DNA of 64,000 nucleotides from an uncultured Mycolicibacterium sp. (GTDB lineage: Bacteria > Actinomycetota > Actinomycetes > Mycobacteriales > Mycobacteriaceae). Position numbers and translations under genes: made by a program. Positions 27,759-40,320 of the stretch are shown here, one piece after another (the first letter of the stretch is position 1; each line of letters starts with the position of its first letter). Under the pieces are notes generated by a model that was not told where the DNA came from, searched no databases, and saw only the letters and a list, made by a program, of their open reading frames with translations. Location: the NCBI RefSeq assembly GCF_937941905.1, contig NZ_CALDGS010000094.1, forward strand, positions 62,001 through 126,000, written 5' to 3'.

Positions 27759-30700
27759 CTACAGAACCTCCGAGAGTGCTTGGTGCCAAAGCGATTGCAG
27801 GACGGCGACGGCCTCGGCGTCGAGGATGTCGGGCAGGGTGCGCCACTGGGTGGCCAGCACCGGACCGGCGTCGGAGCCGAACACCGCGGCGATCACGGTC
27901 AGTTCGTGGCGGACCGCCTGCCCGGGCTCGGGCAGCGCCGACACCCCGGCGAGCAGGCCGCGGTCCGGGGCGAAGGCGGCCGGCCCGGCGAGGTCGGTGC
28001 GGCCGAGGTAGTTCAGCAGCAGCTGCGGCTCGGGGTGGGCCGCCAGCCGTGCGGCGGTGTCGGCGCGCAGGTGGCGCAGCAGCCCGTAGTCGATGTCGGC
28101 GCCCGGGATGTCGGGCAGCACATCGGGATCCGGCCCCACCCGCAGCGGGTGGATCGCGGTGAGCAGGCCCACCGTGTCGCCGAGGTCGGCCCCGGGCCCG
28201 GCCACGGACTCGGTGCGGCCGTGGGTCTCGATGGCCAGCAGCGGGGTCGGGGTGGGCTGCCCGCGCCGGCGGCGCCAGGCGGTGACGGTGCGGGAGGCGG
28301 CCGCCGCCAACAGCCGCGGCACCGGCCGCCCGGCGGCGAGCAGCCGGGCGGTGAGCTCGGCGTCGGCCACCGCCACCGTCACCGCGAGGTCGGCGGCGCG
28401 GTCGGTCTCGGGCCGTACCCGCCGGGCCCCCAGCGGCGGATCCTCCCCGGCCAGTTGTGCTTCCCAGAATCCGACGGTGTCGAGGGTCTCGGCGCGCCGG
28501 TGCAGCACCGCCGACCAGCGCCGGTAGCCGGTGTGCTCGGGGGCCGGCGCGGGCCGGCGGCCCGCCCGCAGCGCGTGCCAGCCGGCCTCGAGCTCGCCGA
28601 GCACCACCCGCCAGGAGGCCGGGTCCATGGCCAGCACGTGCGCGGTGAGCAGCAGCACACCGGGATCATCGGCGTGGCCCGGGTTGTCGGGCCTGAGCCA
28701 GGCCGCGGCCCACATCCGTCCGGCCTCCGGGTCCAGCGACCGCAGCGAACGCTCCGTCTGTTCGGCCACCGCGGCGGCGAGGTCACCGGTCACCGCCACC
28801 TCGCGGAGCCGGTCGCCGACGTGCGGATCCGGTTGCGGGACAAGGGTCATGGAGTCGCGGTCCAGCCGGCTGCGCAGCACCTCGTGATTGGCGGCGACGG
28901 CCGCGAGCAGCTGCCGCAGCGTCTCGGCGGTGATGCCGTCGGGCAGCCGCAGCGCCTCGGTCTGGGCCAGCCGGCGCGGCTCACCGTGTTCGTAGAGCCA
29001 GTGCGCGGCGGGCAGCACCGGGATCGGCACGTCGTCGGGTCGCGGGCCGGAATCCGGTGCGGCACCGGCGTCGACGGGGGCGGCGTCGAGGCCGGCGGCG
29101 AGCTCGCGCACCGTGGCGCACTCCAGCATGGACCGGGCGCGCAGCGGCAGGCCGCGGCGGCGGGCGGCCTGCACCACCGACAGCGCCACGATGCTGTCCA
29201 GGCCCAGGGTGAGCAGGTCGGCCTCCACGTCGACGCACGACACCCCGAGCAGCTCCGAGATCGCCTCGGCCAGCAGGGTTTCGGTCGGGGTTGCCGGGGC
29301 GGTCCGGACCTCCTCGGCCGCGGTGTCGCGGGCGGCGAGCGCGGCGTCGTCGATCTTGCCGTGCGCGGTCAGCGGCAGCTCGTCGAGCACGACGACCCGG
29401 TGCGGCACCAGGAAGCGGGGCAGCCGGTCGGCCAGCATGGCCCGCAGCTGCGGTCCGGTCGGCGCATCGGCGGCCGGTCCGACCGCGGCGTAGGCGACCA
29501 GCCGCGGCATCCCGCGGTGGCGGCGCACCGCGACGTGTGCGGCCCGCACCGCGGGATGGGTCCGCAGCGCGGCGGCGACCTCGCCGGGTTCGACCCGGAA
29601 CCCGCGGATCTTGACCTGGTCGTCGCTGCGGCCGAGGTACTCCAGCGTGCCGTCGGCGTGGCGGCGCACCACGTCGCCGGTGCGGTACATCCGCCCGCCC
29701 GGGGTGAACGGGTCGGCGACGAACCGGGCCGCGGTCTCCCCCGGCCGGCCAAGGTAGCCGCGGGTGAGCTGGTCGCCGGCCAGGTAGAGCTCGCCGGCCA
29801 CCCCGTCGGGCACCGGGCGCAGCCAGGCGTCGAGCACGTAGCCGCGGGTGTGGGCGGTGGGCCGGCCGATGACCGGCCGGTCGCCGGCGTGGATCTCGGC
29901 GACCACCGCCTCCACGGTGGTCTCGGTGGGGCCGTAGCAGTTGTAGGCGGTCATGCCGGTGTCGGCGCACCGCTCGCGGATGAACCGCCAGGTCTCGACG
30001 TCGACGGCCTCGCCGCCGAGGGCGAGCACCGCCAGCGGCACCCGGTCCGGCAGCCCGAAGGCCCGCAGCTGGGCGAACATCGACGGGGTGGTGTCGATCA
30101 TGTCGACCCGGTGCCGCTCGATGGCCGCCACCAGCGCCTCGGCGTCGCGCCGGATGTCGTCGCCGATCACGTGCACCGCGTGCCCGTCGAACAGGGCGGC
30201 CAGCGGCTGCCAGGCGGCGTCGAAGGTGAACGACCAGGCGTGTGCGATACGCAGCGGGCGGCCCAGTCGGTCGGCGGCGGGCCGCAGCACGTGCCGGATG
30301 TGGTCGTCGATGTAGGCCAGCAACGCGTCGTGGGTGCCGATCACGCCCTTGGGGGTGCCGGTGGTGCCGGAGGTGAACACCGCGTAGGCGGCCTGGCCGG
30401 GCCGGGCCGGCACCGGCGGCGCGACGTCGGACCCGACGGTGTCCAGGAACGCCTCGTCGACGACGACGGGTGCGCCGGTCTGGCGCAGGATCTCGCCGAT
30501 ACGTTCCGGCGCGGTGGCCGGGTCCAGCGGCACGATCGTCGCGCCGGCCCGCAGGATGCCGAGCATGGCCGCGATGTAGTCCGGTCCGCGCCGCAGCGCC
30601 ACCGCGACCGGGGTCTCGGCGGCCACGCCGCGGTCGGCCAGCGCCGCGGCGATCCGCCCGGCGGCGGTGTCGAGTTCCCGGTAGGTCAGCGCCCCGTCGG

Positions 30701-32171
30701 CCCAGGACAGCGCCACGGCGTCGGGGGCACGGCGCACCGCCTCGGCGAAGGCGGCGTAGACCCCGGCGGTGCGGGCGAGCACCCGTTCGCCGCCGCCGGT
30801 CAGCGGTGTGCCCTCGCCCGGCAGCAGCACGCCGGCCTCGCGCAGCGGCCGGTCCCAGCACGCGACAAGCCGCTGCATCACCGTCAGCAGCCGGTGCCCG
30901 AGCCGGCGGGGGTCCAGCGCGCCCAGCGCGCCGTCGAGGGTCTCGACCAGCACGGTGAGCCGGTCGCCGACCTGGTGCGCGGCGACGGTCACCGGGAAGT
31001 GCGACAGGCTCTCCAGGGCGGCGGGGGTGAACACGGCGCCGCCGGCCTCGAAGCGCTGGGCGCCGACCAGCCCGCCGGGCGGGAAGTTCTCGTAGACGAG
31101 CAGGGTGTCGAACGGCTCCCCCACCCCGGCCAGCGCGCGCAGCTCGGCGTGCGGCAGGTAGCAGTGGTCGCGCAGCTCGGCCGCCGTGCGCTGCAGCGAA
31201 AGGCACTGGGCGGCGACGGTTTCGGCCGGGTCGAGGCGGACCCGCAGCGGCACGGTGTTGATGAACAGCCCGATCATCGTCTCCACCCCGGCGAGGTGGT
31301 CCGGCCGGCCGGACACGGTCACCCCGAAGATCACGTCGTTCCGGTCGGTGAACACCGAAAGCATCGCCGCCCAGGCCATCTGGAACAGGGTGTTGACGGT
31401 GACGCCGCGCGCGCGGGCGGCGGCGGCCAGTGCGGCGGCCGCGTCCGGCGCCAGGGCCACCTCGGTGCGGCCGGGCAGCCCGGGTGCCGGTTCGGCCGCG
31501 GTCAGCGCCGGGGTCAGCAGCGTGGGCCCGTCCAGCCCGGCCAGGTGCCGCCGCCAGACCGCCCGGCCGGCCTCCTGGTCGCGGCCGGCCAGCCAGCCGA
31601 TGTAGTCGCGGTACGGCCGCGGCGGGCCGCCCAGGGCGGCCGGATCCCCGCCGGCCCGGTACAGCGTGAGCAGCTCGGCGACCAGCAGCGGCAGCGACCA
31701 GCCGTCGATCACGACGTGGTGCGCGATGATCGCGAATCGCCAACGTGGACCGGGCATCTCGACGAGCAGGAAGCGGATCGCCGGGCCGCGCTCGAGGTCG
31801 AACGGGCGGCGCCGCTCGCGCTGCTCGACGACCTCGGCCGCCTCGGCGGAGTCGGCGTGCAGATGCCGCCAGTCCAGGTCCACGGCGGCCGGCACCACCT
31901 GCACCGGCCGGGGCAGGTCACCGCGGTGGAACACCACCCGCAGGTTGGGGTGGCGGGCCAGCAGCGCGGCCGCGCAGTCGCGCAGCAGCGCCGGATCCAG
32001 GCTCCCGGTGACGTCGGCGGCCATCGCGATGACGTAGGGGTCGGCCCCGTCCGCGCCGCGGCCGTGCCGGCCCCCGGTGAGCATGGTCATCGAGTACAGC
32101 CCGAGCTGCAGCGGGCTGAGCGCCATCACATCCTCGATGGCACCCGCCCCCGGGGTCCCGGTGCGGGTCAC
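27759..32171 (-). CDS. mbtF: Mycobactin nonribosomal peptide synthetase MbtF (C-A-PCP-E-like)
   Basis: A 1470-residue synthetase adding the terminal lysine that later cyclises. Domains: condensation (about 10-445, [12 protein letters not shown] with HHxxxDG), adenylation (about 460-965, [25 protein letters not shown]), carrier protein (LGLDSIVAL, phosphopantetheine Ser near 1020), then an epimerase/condensation-like domain whose core motif is the degenerate [11 protein letters not shown]. Length agrees with M. tuberculosis MbtF (~1461). GTG 32171 overlaps the mbtE stop (GTGA). Confidence 0.95.
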   Translation of the reverse strand: MTRTGTPGAGAIEDVMALSPLQLGLYSMTMLTGGRHGRGADGADPYVIAMAADVTGSLDPALLRDCAAALLARHPNLRVVFHRGDLPRPVQVVPAAVDLDWRHLHADSAEAAEVVEQRERRRPFDLERGPAIRFLLVEMPGPRWRFAIIAHHVVIDGWSLPLLVAELLTLYRAGGDPAALGGPPRPYRDYIGWLAGRDQEAGRAVWRRHLAGLDGPTLLTPALTAAEPAPGLPGRTEVALAPDAAAALAAAARARGVTVNTLFQMAWAAMLSVFTDRNDVIFGVTVSGRPDHLAGVETMIGLFINTVPLRVRLDPAETVAAQCLSLQRTAAELRDHCYLPHAELRALAGVGEPFDTLLVYENFPPGGLVGAQRFEAGGAVFTPAALESLSHFPVTVAAHQVGDRLTVLVETLDGALGALDPRRLGHRLLTVMQRLVACWDRPLREAGVLLPGEGTPLTGGGERVLARTAGVYAAFAEAVRRAPDAVALSWADGALTYRELDTAAGRIAAALADRGVAAETPVAVALRRGPDYIAAMLGILRAGATIVPLDPATAPERIGEILRQTGAPVVVDEAFLDTVGSDVAPPVPARPGQAAYAVFTSGTTGTPKGVIGTHDALLAYIDDHIRHVLRPAADRLGRPLRIAHAWSFTFDAAWQPLAALFDGHAVHVIGDDIRRDAEALVAAIERHRVDMIDTTPSMFAQLRAFGLPDRVPLAVLALGGEAVDVETWRFIRERCADTGMTAYNCYGPTETTVEAVVAEIHAGDRPVIGRPTAHTRGYVLDAWLRPVPDGVAGELYLAGDQLTRGYLGRPGETAARFVADPFTPGGRMYRTGDVVRRHADGTLEYLGRSDDQVKIRGFRVEPGEVAAALRTHPAVRAAHVAVRRHRGMPRLVAYAAVGPAADAPTGPQLRAMLADRLPRFLVPHRVVVLDELPLTAHGKIDDAALAARDTAAEEVRTAPATPTETLLAEAISELLGVSCVDVEADLLTLGLDSIVALSVVQAARRRGLPLRARSMLECATVRELAAGLDAAPVDAGAAPDSGPRPDDVPIPVLPAAHWLYEHGEPRRLAQTEALRLPDGITAETLRQLLAAVAANHEVLRSRLDRDSMTLVPQPDPHVGDRLREVAVTGDLAAAVAEQTERSLRSLDPEAGRMWAAAWLRPDNPGHADDPGVLLLTAHVLAMDPASWRVVLGELEAGWHALRAGRRPAPAPEHTGYRRWSAVLHRRAETLDTVGFWEAQLAGEDPPLGARRVRPETDRAADLAVTVAVADAELTARLLAAGRPVPRLLAAAASRTVTAWRRRRGQPTPTPLLAIETHGRTESVAGPGADLGDTVGLLTAIHPLRVGPDPDVLPDIPGADIDYGLLRHLRADTAARLAAHPEPQLLLNYLGRTDLAGPAAFAPDRGLLAGVSALPEPGQAVRHELTVIAAVFGSDAGPVLATQWRTLPDILDAEAVAVLQSLWHQALSEVL

Positions 32172-35100
32172 GGCGCGTCCCCCCGCCGGGCCTGCCACTG
32201 CTCGGTGAGCGCGGCCAGTTGTTCGGGGGTGAGCCCGGAGGCGCTCATCGGGGCGTGGTGGACGTCGGATTCGCCGGCCCCGGGGTGCGGCCCGGCGGCC
32301 TGCTGTTCGGCGGCCCGCCGATCGACGGCGGCGGCCAGTTCGTGCAGGGTCGGGTGCTCGAACACCATCCGCGCGGTCAGCGCCAGCCCGGCGTCGCGGG
32401 CCCGGGCGGCCAGCTGCACGGCCAGGATGCTGTCGCCGCCGAGGGTGAAGAAATCGTCGTGGCGGCTGTGCACCTCGGTGTCGAGCACCTCGCCGAGCAG
32501 CCGGGCCAGCCGGCGCTCGGTGTCGGTGGCGGGCGGTTCGGTGGGGGCGGCCGCCGGTGCCGCCGCGGCGGGGACCGGGGCGGCCGCGACGAACTCCAGC
32601 TGCCCGTCGGCGGTCCAGCGGGCCCGGTCGCCGGTGCGGTAGAGCCGGGCGCCGGGCCGGCCGCCGACCGGGTCGGCCACCAGCCGGGTGGCGGTGAGCG
32701 CGGCCGAACCCCAGTGCGCGGCGGCCAGCGGCCCGCCCGCGGTGTAGACGTCGCCGACCACCCCCACCGGCACCGGCTGCAGCGTGTCGTCGAGCACGTA
32801 GATGCTGCCGCCGCCCCATTCCTCGAGGATGCGCCGGCGTTCCCCGGCCGCCCCGACGTCGAGCCGCGACAGCGGCAGGTCGGGCTGTTCGGCGAAGGCG
32901 GTGACCACCCGCACCAGCCAGTCGGCGAACCGCCGGGCGGTCTCCGGCCGGAACAGCTCGGGCCGGTAGATGACGTGGCCGCGGTAGCCGGCGGCCGCGT
33001 CGTCGGCGGCGAAGATGTTCAGCGACAGGTCGGCGTGGGCGGCGTCGAACGGCGGCTCCAGCACGGTCACCGCGGTGTCCCCGTCCGGGCCGCGGTCGAT
33101 CACGCGGTTGGCCGGAAGTTCCTCGCGCACATGCACCACCACGCTGAACAGCGGGTTGCGCGACAGCGTTCGGGTCGGCCGGACCGCGTCGACGACCTGG
33201 TCGAACGGCAGGTCGGCGTGCGCGTAGGCGCCCAGTGCGGTCTCCCGGGCGCGCCGGAGGACCTCGCGCAGGGTGGGGTTGCCGCTGAGGTCGTTGCGCA
33301 GCACCAGGATGTTGATGAAGAACCCGACGAGCTGGTCGAGTTCGGGTTCGGTGCGGCCGGCGACCGGGGTGCCCAGCGGGATGTCGGTGCCGGCGCCGGC
33401 CTTGTGCAGCGCGACCGCCACGGCGGCCTGCAGCAGCATGAACTCGGTGACCCCGAGCTCGTGGCACAGCGCCGAGAGCTGTTCGCGCACCGCGCCGTCG
33501 ATGCGGAACTCGACCGCCCCGGCCCGTCCGCTCGGCACCGGCGGGCGCGGGAAGTCCGGCCGCAGCCCGACGTCCTCGGGCAGCCCGGCGAGCCGGCGCA
33601 CCCAGTACTCGCGCTGCGGCCCGGCGATCCCGGTGGCCTCGTCGAGCAGTTCGGCCTGCCAGGCGCCGTAGTCGGCGTACTGCACCGGCAGCGGGGCCCA
33701 GTTCGGGGCCGCACCGGCCCGGCGGGCCCGGTAGGCGGTGAGCAGGTCGGCGAACAGCACGGTGGCCGACCAGTGGTCGCCGGCGATGTGGTGCAGCACC
33801 AGCGACAGCACGTGCGCGTCCGGGGTGGACAGCACGGCCGCCCGGATCGGCGGTTGGTGTTCGAGGTCGAAGACGTGGGCGCGTTCGGCGTCGAGTTCGG
33901 CCCGCAGCCACGCCTCGCCGTCGCCCCGGGCGCGGCGCACCGGCACCGGTTGCGGGTCGAGCACGATCTGGTGCGGCACCCCGTCGATCTCGCGGTAGAC
34001 GGTGCGCAGGATCTCGTGGCGGGCGGCGACGTCGGTGATCGCCGCGGTGAGCGCGTCGAGGTCGACCGGGCCGGTAAGCCGGGCCGCGAACGGGATGTTG
34101 TTGACCGGGCTGGGCCCGTCGACGCGGTAGGCGAACCAGGACCGCAGCTGGGCCGACGACAGCGGGGCCGGGCCGTCGTGGTGCAGTGGCCGCAGCCGGG
34201 GCCGGTTGCCGCGGTGGCTCCCGGAGCGCAGCGCGTCGATGTGCGCGGCCAGCCGGGCCACGGTGGCCAGCTCGAACACCTCGGCCACGCCGACGTCCAC
34301 CCCGCAGGCCGAGCGGATCGCCGCGACCAGCCGGGTGGCCAGCAGTGAGTGCCCGCCGAGGTCGAAGAACGAGTCGTCGGCGCCGACCCGCTCGCGGTCG
34401 AGCAGCCGGGCGAACAGCGCGGCGACGTCGCGTTCGGTGTCGGTGGCCGGTTCCCGGTAGGCGGCGGCCGGGGCGAGCTCGGGTTCGGGCAGCCGGTCCC
34501 GGTCGATCTTGCCGTGGTTGGTGATCGGGATCTCGTCGACGACGACGTAGGCGGCCGGGACCATGTACTCCGGCAGCGCGGCGGCGACGCGGGCCCGGAT
34601 CCGGTCCAGGTCCACCGAGTCCCGCCCGGCGCCGGCCACCGGGGTGAGGTAGCCGACCAGGCTGCGGCCCAGGCCGGGCAGCTCGCGGGCGAGCACCACC
34701 GCGCGGCCGACGCTGGGGTCGACCGAGATGGCGGCGGCGACGTCGCCGAGCTCGATGCGGAAACCGCGGATCTTGACCTGTTCGTCGGCGCGGCCCACGA
34801 ACTCGATGTCGCCGTCGGCGTTGCGGCGGGCCAGGTCGCCGGTGCGGTACATGCGCCCGCCCGGGTTGAACGGGTCGGCGACGAACCGCTGGGCGGTCAG
34901 CCCGGGCCGGCGGTGGTATCCGTGCGCCAGATGCGTTCCGCCGATGTAGATCTCGCCGATCGCACCGACCGGCACCGGCTGCAGCGCCTGGTCGAGCAGA
35001 TACAGCCGGGTGTTGATCTTGGGCCGGCCGATGGGCACGATGCGGGTGCCCTGCCGGCCCTCCACCTTGTACCGGCTGGCGTTGATGACGGTCTCGGTGG

Positions 35101-37408
35101 GGCCGTAGAAGTTGTGCAGCAGCGCGTCGAAGGTGGCGTGGAACTTGTCGGCCACCTCGCCGGGCAGCGGCTCGCCGCCGATCGGCACCCGGCGCAGCGT
35201 GCGCCACTGGTTCACCCCGGGCAGCGACAGGAACAGCCCGAGCAGCGACGGCACGAAATGCATTGCGGTGATGCCCTCGTCGCGCAGCAGCGCGGTGAGG
35301 TAGCCGATGTCGTTGAGCCCGCCCGGGCGATGCACGACGATGCGGGCGCCGCAGGCCAGGGTGCCGAAGATCTCGGCGATCGAGACGTCGAAGCTCGGCG
35401 AGGCGACCTGCAGCAGCCGGTCGTCGGGCCCGACGCGGTACTCGTCGCGGAACCAGACGAAGTACTCGGCCACCGGCCGGTGCGGCACCGGCACCCCCTT
35501 GGGCCGGCCGGTGGTGCCCGAGGTGTAGATCAGGTAGGCGGTGTTGTCCGGGCGCAGCGGGCGCACCCGGTCGGCGTCGGTCGGGTCGTGGTCGGGCAGG
35601 CCGTCGAGATCCGGGACCGGTTCGCGTAGCACGAGTTCGGCGTCGCAGTCGCCGAGGATGAAGTCGAGCCGGTCGGCCGGGTAGGTGGGGTCGACCGGCA
35701 CGTAGACCGCGCCGGCCTTGATCACGCCGAGGGCGGTGACGATGAGCTCCGGGGACTTGTCCAGCAGCACCGCGACCCGCTGCTCGGTGCCGATGCCGCG
35801 GGCGATGAGCCAGTGCGCGACCCGGTTGGCCGCGGCGTTGAGCTCGGCGTAGGTCCAGCGCCGGCCCTCGTACACGACGGCGATCGCGTCGGGTTGGGCG
35901 GCAACGCGCGCGGCGACGAGGTCGGCCAGCGTGGCGGGCGGGGTGTCGAACGCCTCGCCGGTGGACACCGCCCGCAGCCAGGCGGCGTCGGCGTCGCTCA
36001 TCAGCCGCAGCCGCCCCAGCGGGGTGTCCGGGTGTTGCAGGGCGTCGTGCAGCAGCACCGTGAAGTGCTCCAGCATCCGCCGGCCCAGTGCCGGTTCGAC
36101 GATCTCCACCAGGTGCTCGAGTTCCACCTCCGCACCGGTGTCGGGGTCGAACTCGACCATCACGCCCAGCGGCAGCTGGGTGAGCCGGCTGCGCAGCTCG
36201 GCGCGGCGGCAATGCACCCCGGGCGGGGTGAAGCCGAACCGGTCCGGGCCGCGGAAGCCGAAGCTGACCCGGGTCATCCGCTCGGTGCCGTGCCGGCGGT
36301 CCGGGTTGAGCTCGCGCACCACCCGGTCGAGGTTGATGCCCTGGTGGGCGAACGCGCCCAGCGCGGTGTCGCGGGCGTGGCCGAGCAGTTCCCGGAACGT
36401 CATGGCGGCGGTGGGCCGCAGCCGCAGCGCCACGGTGTTGCCGCAGTAGCCGATCCGGCCGGCGGCGTCGGCGCCGCGGTTGAGCACCGGGGCGGCGACC
36501 AGGAAGTCGTCGGTCTGGGTGTAGCGCAGGATCAGCGCCCCGAACGCGGCGAGCAGCGCCGCGTACGGGGTGGCGCCGGTCTCGCGGGCCAGCTCGGCGA
36601 TCCGGCGGGCGGTGGCGGCGTCCAGGGTGGTGACGGCGCGGGCCGCGCGCCGGCCGGTGGGGACCGCCGAGCCGTTCGGGCCGGGCAGTTCCAGCGGTTC
36701 GGGCGGGTCGGCCAGCACCCCGCGCCAGTAGGCCAGGTCGGCCTCCGGGTCGGCCGGTACCGGCGGCACCGCCGGCGGCAGCGCCGGGCCGAGGTCGGCG
36801 CCGGTGTAGGCGCGGGTGAGGTCGGCGAAGAACACCTCCCAGCAGGCGTCGTCCCAGGCGATGTGGTGGGCGACCAGCAGCATGACGTGGTCCTGCTCGC
36901 TCAGCCGCAGCACGGTGACGCGCAGCGGCGCGTCGCGGCCCAGGTCGAACGGGGCGGCGAACTCGCGCTGGGCCAGCACCTCCACCCGTAGCTGCAGCGC
37001 CTGGGCGGGGCCGGCGGCGAGTTCGGTCAGGTCGTGCACGGCCCAGCCCGGCCGCAGGCCGGGCACGACCACCGGCCGCGGTTCACCGGTGTCGTCGACC
37101 CGGTAGGTGGTGTGCAGGGCGGTGTGCCGGCGGGCCACCGCGTCGACGGCGGCGTGCAGCCGGTCCAGATCGAGCGGACCGGTGAGCCGGTAGGACAGGC
37201 AGATGTTCAGCAGCGCCCCGGTCGGGTCGGCGGCCTGGGTGAACCACATCCGCCGCTGCCCGTCGGTGAGCGTGTCGGCCGGGGCGGGTGTGGCCCGGCC
37301 ACCCGCCGGGGCGGTGGCCAGGCCGCGTTCGGCCAGGCGGCGGCGCAACAACTCCAGCCGGGCCTGTTCGTCGGCGACGGCCGGTGCGGTGTCGGTGGTG
37401 TCGGTCAC
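32168..37408 (-). CDS. mbtE: Mycobactin nonribosomal peptide synthetase MbtE (C-A-PCP-C-[partial A]-PCP)
   Basis: A 1746-residue synthetase incorporating the first N6-hydroxylysine. Domain order: condensation with VAHHIAWDD, adenylation with [17 protein letters not shown] and [10 protein letters not shown], carrier [11 protein letters not shown], second condensation with [10 protein letters not shown], a ~90-residue remnant of an adenylation domain ([12 protein letters not shown]...[10 protein letters not shown]), and a final carrier [11 protein letters not shown] near residue 1660. The remnant has only the later adenylation core motifs and cannot bind ATP properly. GTG 37408 overlaps the mbtD stop. 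Confidence 0.94.
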   Translation of the reverse strand: MTDTTDTAPAVADEQARLELLRRRLAERGLATAPAGGRATPAPADTLTDGQRRMWFTQAADPTGALLNICLSYRLTGPLDLDRLHAAVDAVARRHTALHTTYRVDDTGEPRPVVVPGLRPGWAVHDLTELAAGPAQALQLRVEVLAQREFAAPFDLGRDAPLRVTVLRLSEQDHVMLLVAHHIAWDDACWEVFFADLTRAYTGADLGPALPPAVPPVPADPEADLAYWRGVLADPPEPLELPGPNGSAVPTGRRAARAVTTLDAATARRIAELARETGATPYAALLAAFGALILRYTQTDDFLVAAPVLNRGADAAGRIGYCGNTVALRLRPTAAMTFRELLGHARDTALGAFAHQGINLDRVVRELNPDRRHGTERMTRVSFGFRGPDRFGFTPPGVHCRRAELRSRLTQLPLGVMVEFDPDTGAEVELEHLVEIVEPALGRRMLEHFTVLLHDALQHPDTPLGRLRLMSDADAAWLRAVSTGEAFDTPPATLADLVAARVAAQPDAIAVVYEGRRWTYAELNAAANRVAHWLIARGIGTEQRVAVLLDKSPELIVTALGVIKAGAVYVPVDPTYPADRLDFILGDCDAELVLREPVPDLDGLPDHDPTDADRVRPLRPDNTAYLIYTSGTTGRPKGVPVPHRPVAEYFVWFRDEYRVGPDDRLLQVASPSFDVSIAEIFGTLACGARIVVHRPGGLNDIGYLTALLRDEGITAMHFVPSLLGLFLSLPGVNQWRTLRRVPIGGEPLPGEVADKFHATFDALLHNFYGPTETVINASRYKVEGRQGTRIVPIGRPKINTRLYLLDQALQPVPVGAIGEIYIGGTHLAHGYHRRPGLTAQRFVADPFNPGGRMYRTGDLARRNADGDIEFVGRADEQVKIRGFRIELGDVAAAISVDPSVGRAVVLARELPGLGRSLVGYLTPVAGAGRDSVDLDRIRARVAAALPEYMVPAAYVVVDEIPITNHGKIDRDRLPEPELAPAAAYREPATDTERDVAALFARLLDRERVGADDSFFDLGGHSLLATRLVAAIRSACGVDVGVAEVFELATVARLAAHIDALRSGSHRGNRPRLRPLHHDGPAPLSSAQLRSWFAYRVDGPSPVNNIPFAARLTGPVDLDALTAAITDVAARHEILRTVYREIDGVPHQIVLDPQPVPVRRARGDGEAWLRAELDAERAHVFDLEHQPPIRAAVLSTPDAHVLSLVLHHIAGDHWSATVLFADLLTAYRARRAGAAPNWAPLPVQYADYGAWQAELLDEATGIAGPQREYWVRRLAGLPEDVGLRPDFPRPPVPSGRAGAVEFRIDGAVREQLSALCHELGVTEFMLLQAAVAVALHKAGAGTDIPLGTPVAGRTEPELDQLVGFFINILVLRNDLSGNPTLREVLRRARETALGAYAHADLPFDQVVDAVRPTRTLSRNPLFSVVVHVREELPANRVIDRGPDGDTAVTVLEPPFDAAHADLSLNIFAADDAAAGYRGHVIYRPELFRPETARRFADWLVRVVTAFAEQPDLPLSRLDVGAAGERRRILEEWGGGSIYVLDDTLQPVPVGVVGDVYTAGGPLAAAHWGSAALTATRLVADPVGGRPGARLYRTGDRARWTADGQLEFVAAAPVPAAAAPAAAPTEPPATDTERRLARLLGEVLDTEVHSRHDDFFTLGGDSILAVQLAARARDAGLALTARMVFEHPTLHELAAAVDRRAAEQQAAGPHPGAGESDVHHAPMSASGLTPEQLAALTEQWQARRGDAP

Positions 37409-40320
37409 GGGCGGGATCCACTTTCTGTGCCGGGCACGGGGATGTCGTCGAGGTCGGCGATCAGCTCCGCCACCGTGATGCCGCCGAGCAGGGCGGCCAG
37501 CGGCGCGGTGCGACCGAGCGTGCGGCGCAACCGTTTCCGCAGGTCGATGGCCAGCAGTGAGTCGATGCCGAGGTCGAACAGCGCGGCGTCGGGGGCGATC
37601 GCCGCGGGATCGGGCAGGCCGAGGACGGCCGCCAGCTCGGCGCGCACCGCCGCGGCGGTGTCGGCCGCCGGGGCGGTCCCGTCGTGGTGGGTGTCATGGT
37701 TGCCGCCGTGCCGGCTGCGGCCGAGCAGCACGCCCAGCCGCGCGGCGTCGGCGGTGTAGACCAGCGGGTCGACCGGGTGCGGGCGCAGTGCGGCCGTGAC
37801 GGCCGCTCCGGGCGGCAGCGGCCGCAGCCCGGCGCGTTCGATCCGGGCGGCCTCGGCCCGGTCCACGATGCCGGAGCCGTCGGCGGGCCACAGTCCCCAC
37901 CGCACCGCCACGGCGTCGTGGCCGGCGGCGCGCAGCCCGGCGGTGACGGCGTCGAGCATGCGGTTGGCGGCGGCGTAGCCGGCGTGGCCGCGGCCGCCCC
38001 ACAGCCCGGACACCGACGAGCAGGCCACGATCCGGGCACCGGGCCGCAGCGGCCAGGTCTCGGCGAGCCGGTGCAGCCCGATCACCTTGGCCGCCAGCGT
38101 GTTCGCCACCGCGTCGGCGTCGAGCCGGTCGGCGGTGTCGAACACCGCGGCGCCGGCGGCGTGCACCACCAGGGTGGCGCCCGGCCCGCCGTACCGGCGG
38201 GCGGCCTCGGCGAGCGCGGCGGGGTCGGTGATGTCGCACGGCACGGCGACGAATTCCGTTCCGGCGCCGGTCGGTTCGGGTGGGTCGGCGTGGCGGCGGG
38301 ACAGCAGCACGATGCGCCGGGCGCCGCGGGCGGCCAGTTCGCGGGCGACGTGGCGGCCGACGGCGCCGGCCGCGCCGGTGATCACGACGTCCTCGAGCAG
38401 CCCGGGCGGAATCGGACCGGCCGGCACGGCCGCCTCGGCGAAGCCGCGGCGCAGCAGCCCGTCACGGCGCAGGGCGCAGTCGCCGGCCGCACCCAGCAGC
38501 ACGTCGACGGCGACCGGATCCGGTTGCGGCCCCGGCAGATCCAGGTGCCCGAAGGACAGTTCGGGGTGTTCCAGCCCGAGGCTGCGGTGGGCGGCGGCCA
38601 GCGCGGCGGCCACCGGGTGCAGCGGCTCGCCCGGGCGGGTCTGTTCGGCGCCGGCGGTGACCAGCCACACCGACCGGCAGTGCGGTCCGGCGGCGGCCGG
38701 GTAGCGCAGCGCGCCGGCGCCCACCAGGCGGGTGAGCCGGTCCACCGCGGCCGGCGGGTCGGCGGCCGGGGCGGTGGGGGCGGCGACGACGAGGACCTCG
38801 GCCGCGGCGGGATCGGCGGCGACGGCGGCCGGGTGCGCCGCGACGGCCGCCCGCAGGGCCGCGCCGGCGCCGTCGGCCGGGTCGAGGTCGAGCACGGCCA
38901 CCGGCACCGGCCCGGCCGGTGCCGTGGTGGGGGCGGCGGCCGACCACACCTCGTGCGCGACGGTCGGGTCGGGCGCGGCCGGCCGGGTGGTGCGCGCCGC
39001 CCACATCGGGGTGGCGCGCATCGGGGCGTTCGGGAAGCCGTGCAGCACCACGGGTTCCGCACCGGCCAGGTCGCGCCAGCGGTACTCCGGGTCGGCGACG
39101 GCAGCGGCGGCGAGGTTGGCGCTGAACGCCTCGGCGAGGTCGGTGTCGCGCCGGCCGGTGCCGACCAGGGTGGCGGGGGTGTCGCCGAGCAGGGTGGTCA
39201 TCGAGAACAGCAGCGCCGGGTGCGCCGACAGCTCGACGAAGATCCGCCCGCCGCGTTGCACCGCGGCGGCGAAGGCCCGGTCGAAGCGCACCGGGTTGCG
39301 CAGGTTGGCGTACCAGTACGGGCCGAACTCGGTTCCGGCGCCGACGGTGTCACCGGTCGCCGCGCCGATGAACGGTACCGGCGCGGCGGCGAACCCGCCC
39401 CGCGGCAGCCGCTGCAGCAGCTCGTCGCGCAGCGGCTCGAGGATGCTGGTGTGCACCGGGAACCCGACGGTCAGCTCGCGGGCGAACCCGCCCCGGTCGC
39501 GGACCCGCGCGACGGCGGCGGCGACGGCGGCGCGGTCCCCGGACACCGCCACCGAGGCGGGGCCGTTGATCACCGAGAGTTCCAGCCAGCCCGGCGTTTC
39601 GGCGATCAGCCGGCCGGCGGTGTCGGGGTCGGTCCCGAGCACGGCCACGGCGTAGCGGCCGGACAGCCGGTCGACCACCCCGGCGCGGGCGAGGACCACG
39701 CGCACCGCGTCGGCCAGGCTCATCGCCCCGGCGACGTAGGCCGCGCCCACCTCGCCGAGGCTGTGGCCGACGGTGAGGCCGGGCCGCACCCCGTGGGCGC
39801 GCCACAGCCCGGCCAGCGCCACCGCGTGGGTGAACTGGGCGGCCTCGATCTCGGTTTCGGTGAAGTCGGATTCGGCCGCCCCGGCGCCGGTGAGGTAGCG
39901 CAGCGGGGACGGCGCGCCTGCCGCGGTGAAGGCGGCCGCGCAGGCGTCGGCCGCGGCGCGGTAGGCGGGCAGGTCCCGGTAGGCCTGCGCCCCCATGCCG
40001 GGCCACTGGCTGCCCTGGCCGGGGAACACGAACGCGGTGCGGCCGCCGGCGCCCTCGCCGGATCGGGTCAGCAGCGGGTGTTCGGCGCCGGCGGCGACCG
40101 CGCGCAGCGCCTCGGCGAGCTCGGCACGGTCGCGGGCGCGGATCAGGGCGCGGTGCCGGCGCACCCGGCGCACGGCGGCCAGCCGGTCGGCGATCGCGGC
40201 CACGGTCGCGGTGCGGTCGCGGTCCAGGAAGTCCAGCAGCGCCCGGGCGTCGGCGCCGAGCAGTTCGGCCGCGTGCGCGCTCAGCAGCACCGGCACCCGC
40301 CCGTCGGGCCAGCGGATCAC
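37405..40320 (-). CDS. mbtD: Mycobactin polyketide synthase MbtD (AT-KR-ACP)
   Basis: A 971-residue polyketide synthase lacking its own KS and working with MbtC to build the beta-hydroxy acid unit of mycobactin. The acyltransferase has [13 protein letters not shown] and the active site GHSLGE. The ketoreductase has [23 protein letters not shown] with SSVSG...YAAAN. The carrier has [14 protein letters not shown] (Ser near 915). GTG 40320 overlaps the mbtC stop by 3 bp of shared sequence, so synthesis is coupled. Confidence 0.95.
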   Translation of the reverse strand: MIRWPDGRVPVLLSAHAAELLGADARALLDFLDRDRTATVAAIADRLAAVRRVRRHRALIRARDRAELAEALRAVAAGAEHPLLTRSGEGAGGRTAFVFPGQGSQWPGMGAQAYRDLPAYRAAADACAAAFTAAGAPSPLRYLTGAGAAESDFTETEIEAAQFTHAVALAGLWRAHGVRPGLTVGHSLGEVGAAYVAGAMSLADAVRVVLARAGVVDRLSGRYAVAVLGTDPDTAGRLIAETPGWLELSVINGPASVAVSGDRAAVAAAVARVRDRGGFARELTVGFPVHTSILEPLRDELLQRLPRGGFAAAPVPFIGAATGDTVGAGTEFGPYWYANLRNPVRFDRAFAAAVQRGGRIFVELSAHPALLFSMTTLLGDTPATLVGTGRRDTDLAEAFSANLAAAAVADPEYRWRDLAGAEPVVLHGFPNAPMRATPMWAARTTRPAAPDPTVAHEVWSAAAPTTAPAGPVPVAVLDLDPADGAGAALRAAVAAHPAAVAADPAAAEVLVVAAPTAPAADPPAAVDRLTRLVGAGALRYPAAAGPHCRSVWLVTAGAEQTRPGEPLHPVAAALAAAHRSLGLEHPELSFGHLDLPGPQPDPVAVDVLLGAAGDCALRRDGLLRRGFAEAAVPAGPIPPGLLEDVVITGAAGAVGRHVARELAARGARRIVLLSRRHADPPEPTGAGTEFVAVPCDITDPAALAEAARRYGGPGATLVVHAAGAAVFDTADRLDADAVANTLAAKVIGLHRLAETWPLRPGARIVACSSVSGLWGGRGHAGYAAANRMLDAVTAGLRAAGHDAVAVRWGLWPADGSGIVDRAEAARIERAGLRPLPPGAAVTAALRPHPVDPLVYTADAARLGVLLGRSRHGGNHDTHHDGTAPAADTAAAVRAELAAVLGLPDPAAIAPDAALFDLGIDSLLAIDLRKRLRRTLGRTAPLAALLGGITVAELIADLDDIPVPGTESGSRP

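Noticed and set aside
26358..32642. A 2094-codon plus-strand open frame opposite mbtF/mbtG
   Set aside because: Low-complexity antisense translation. The minus strand holds complete NRPS domains.
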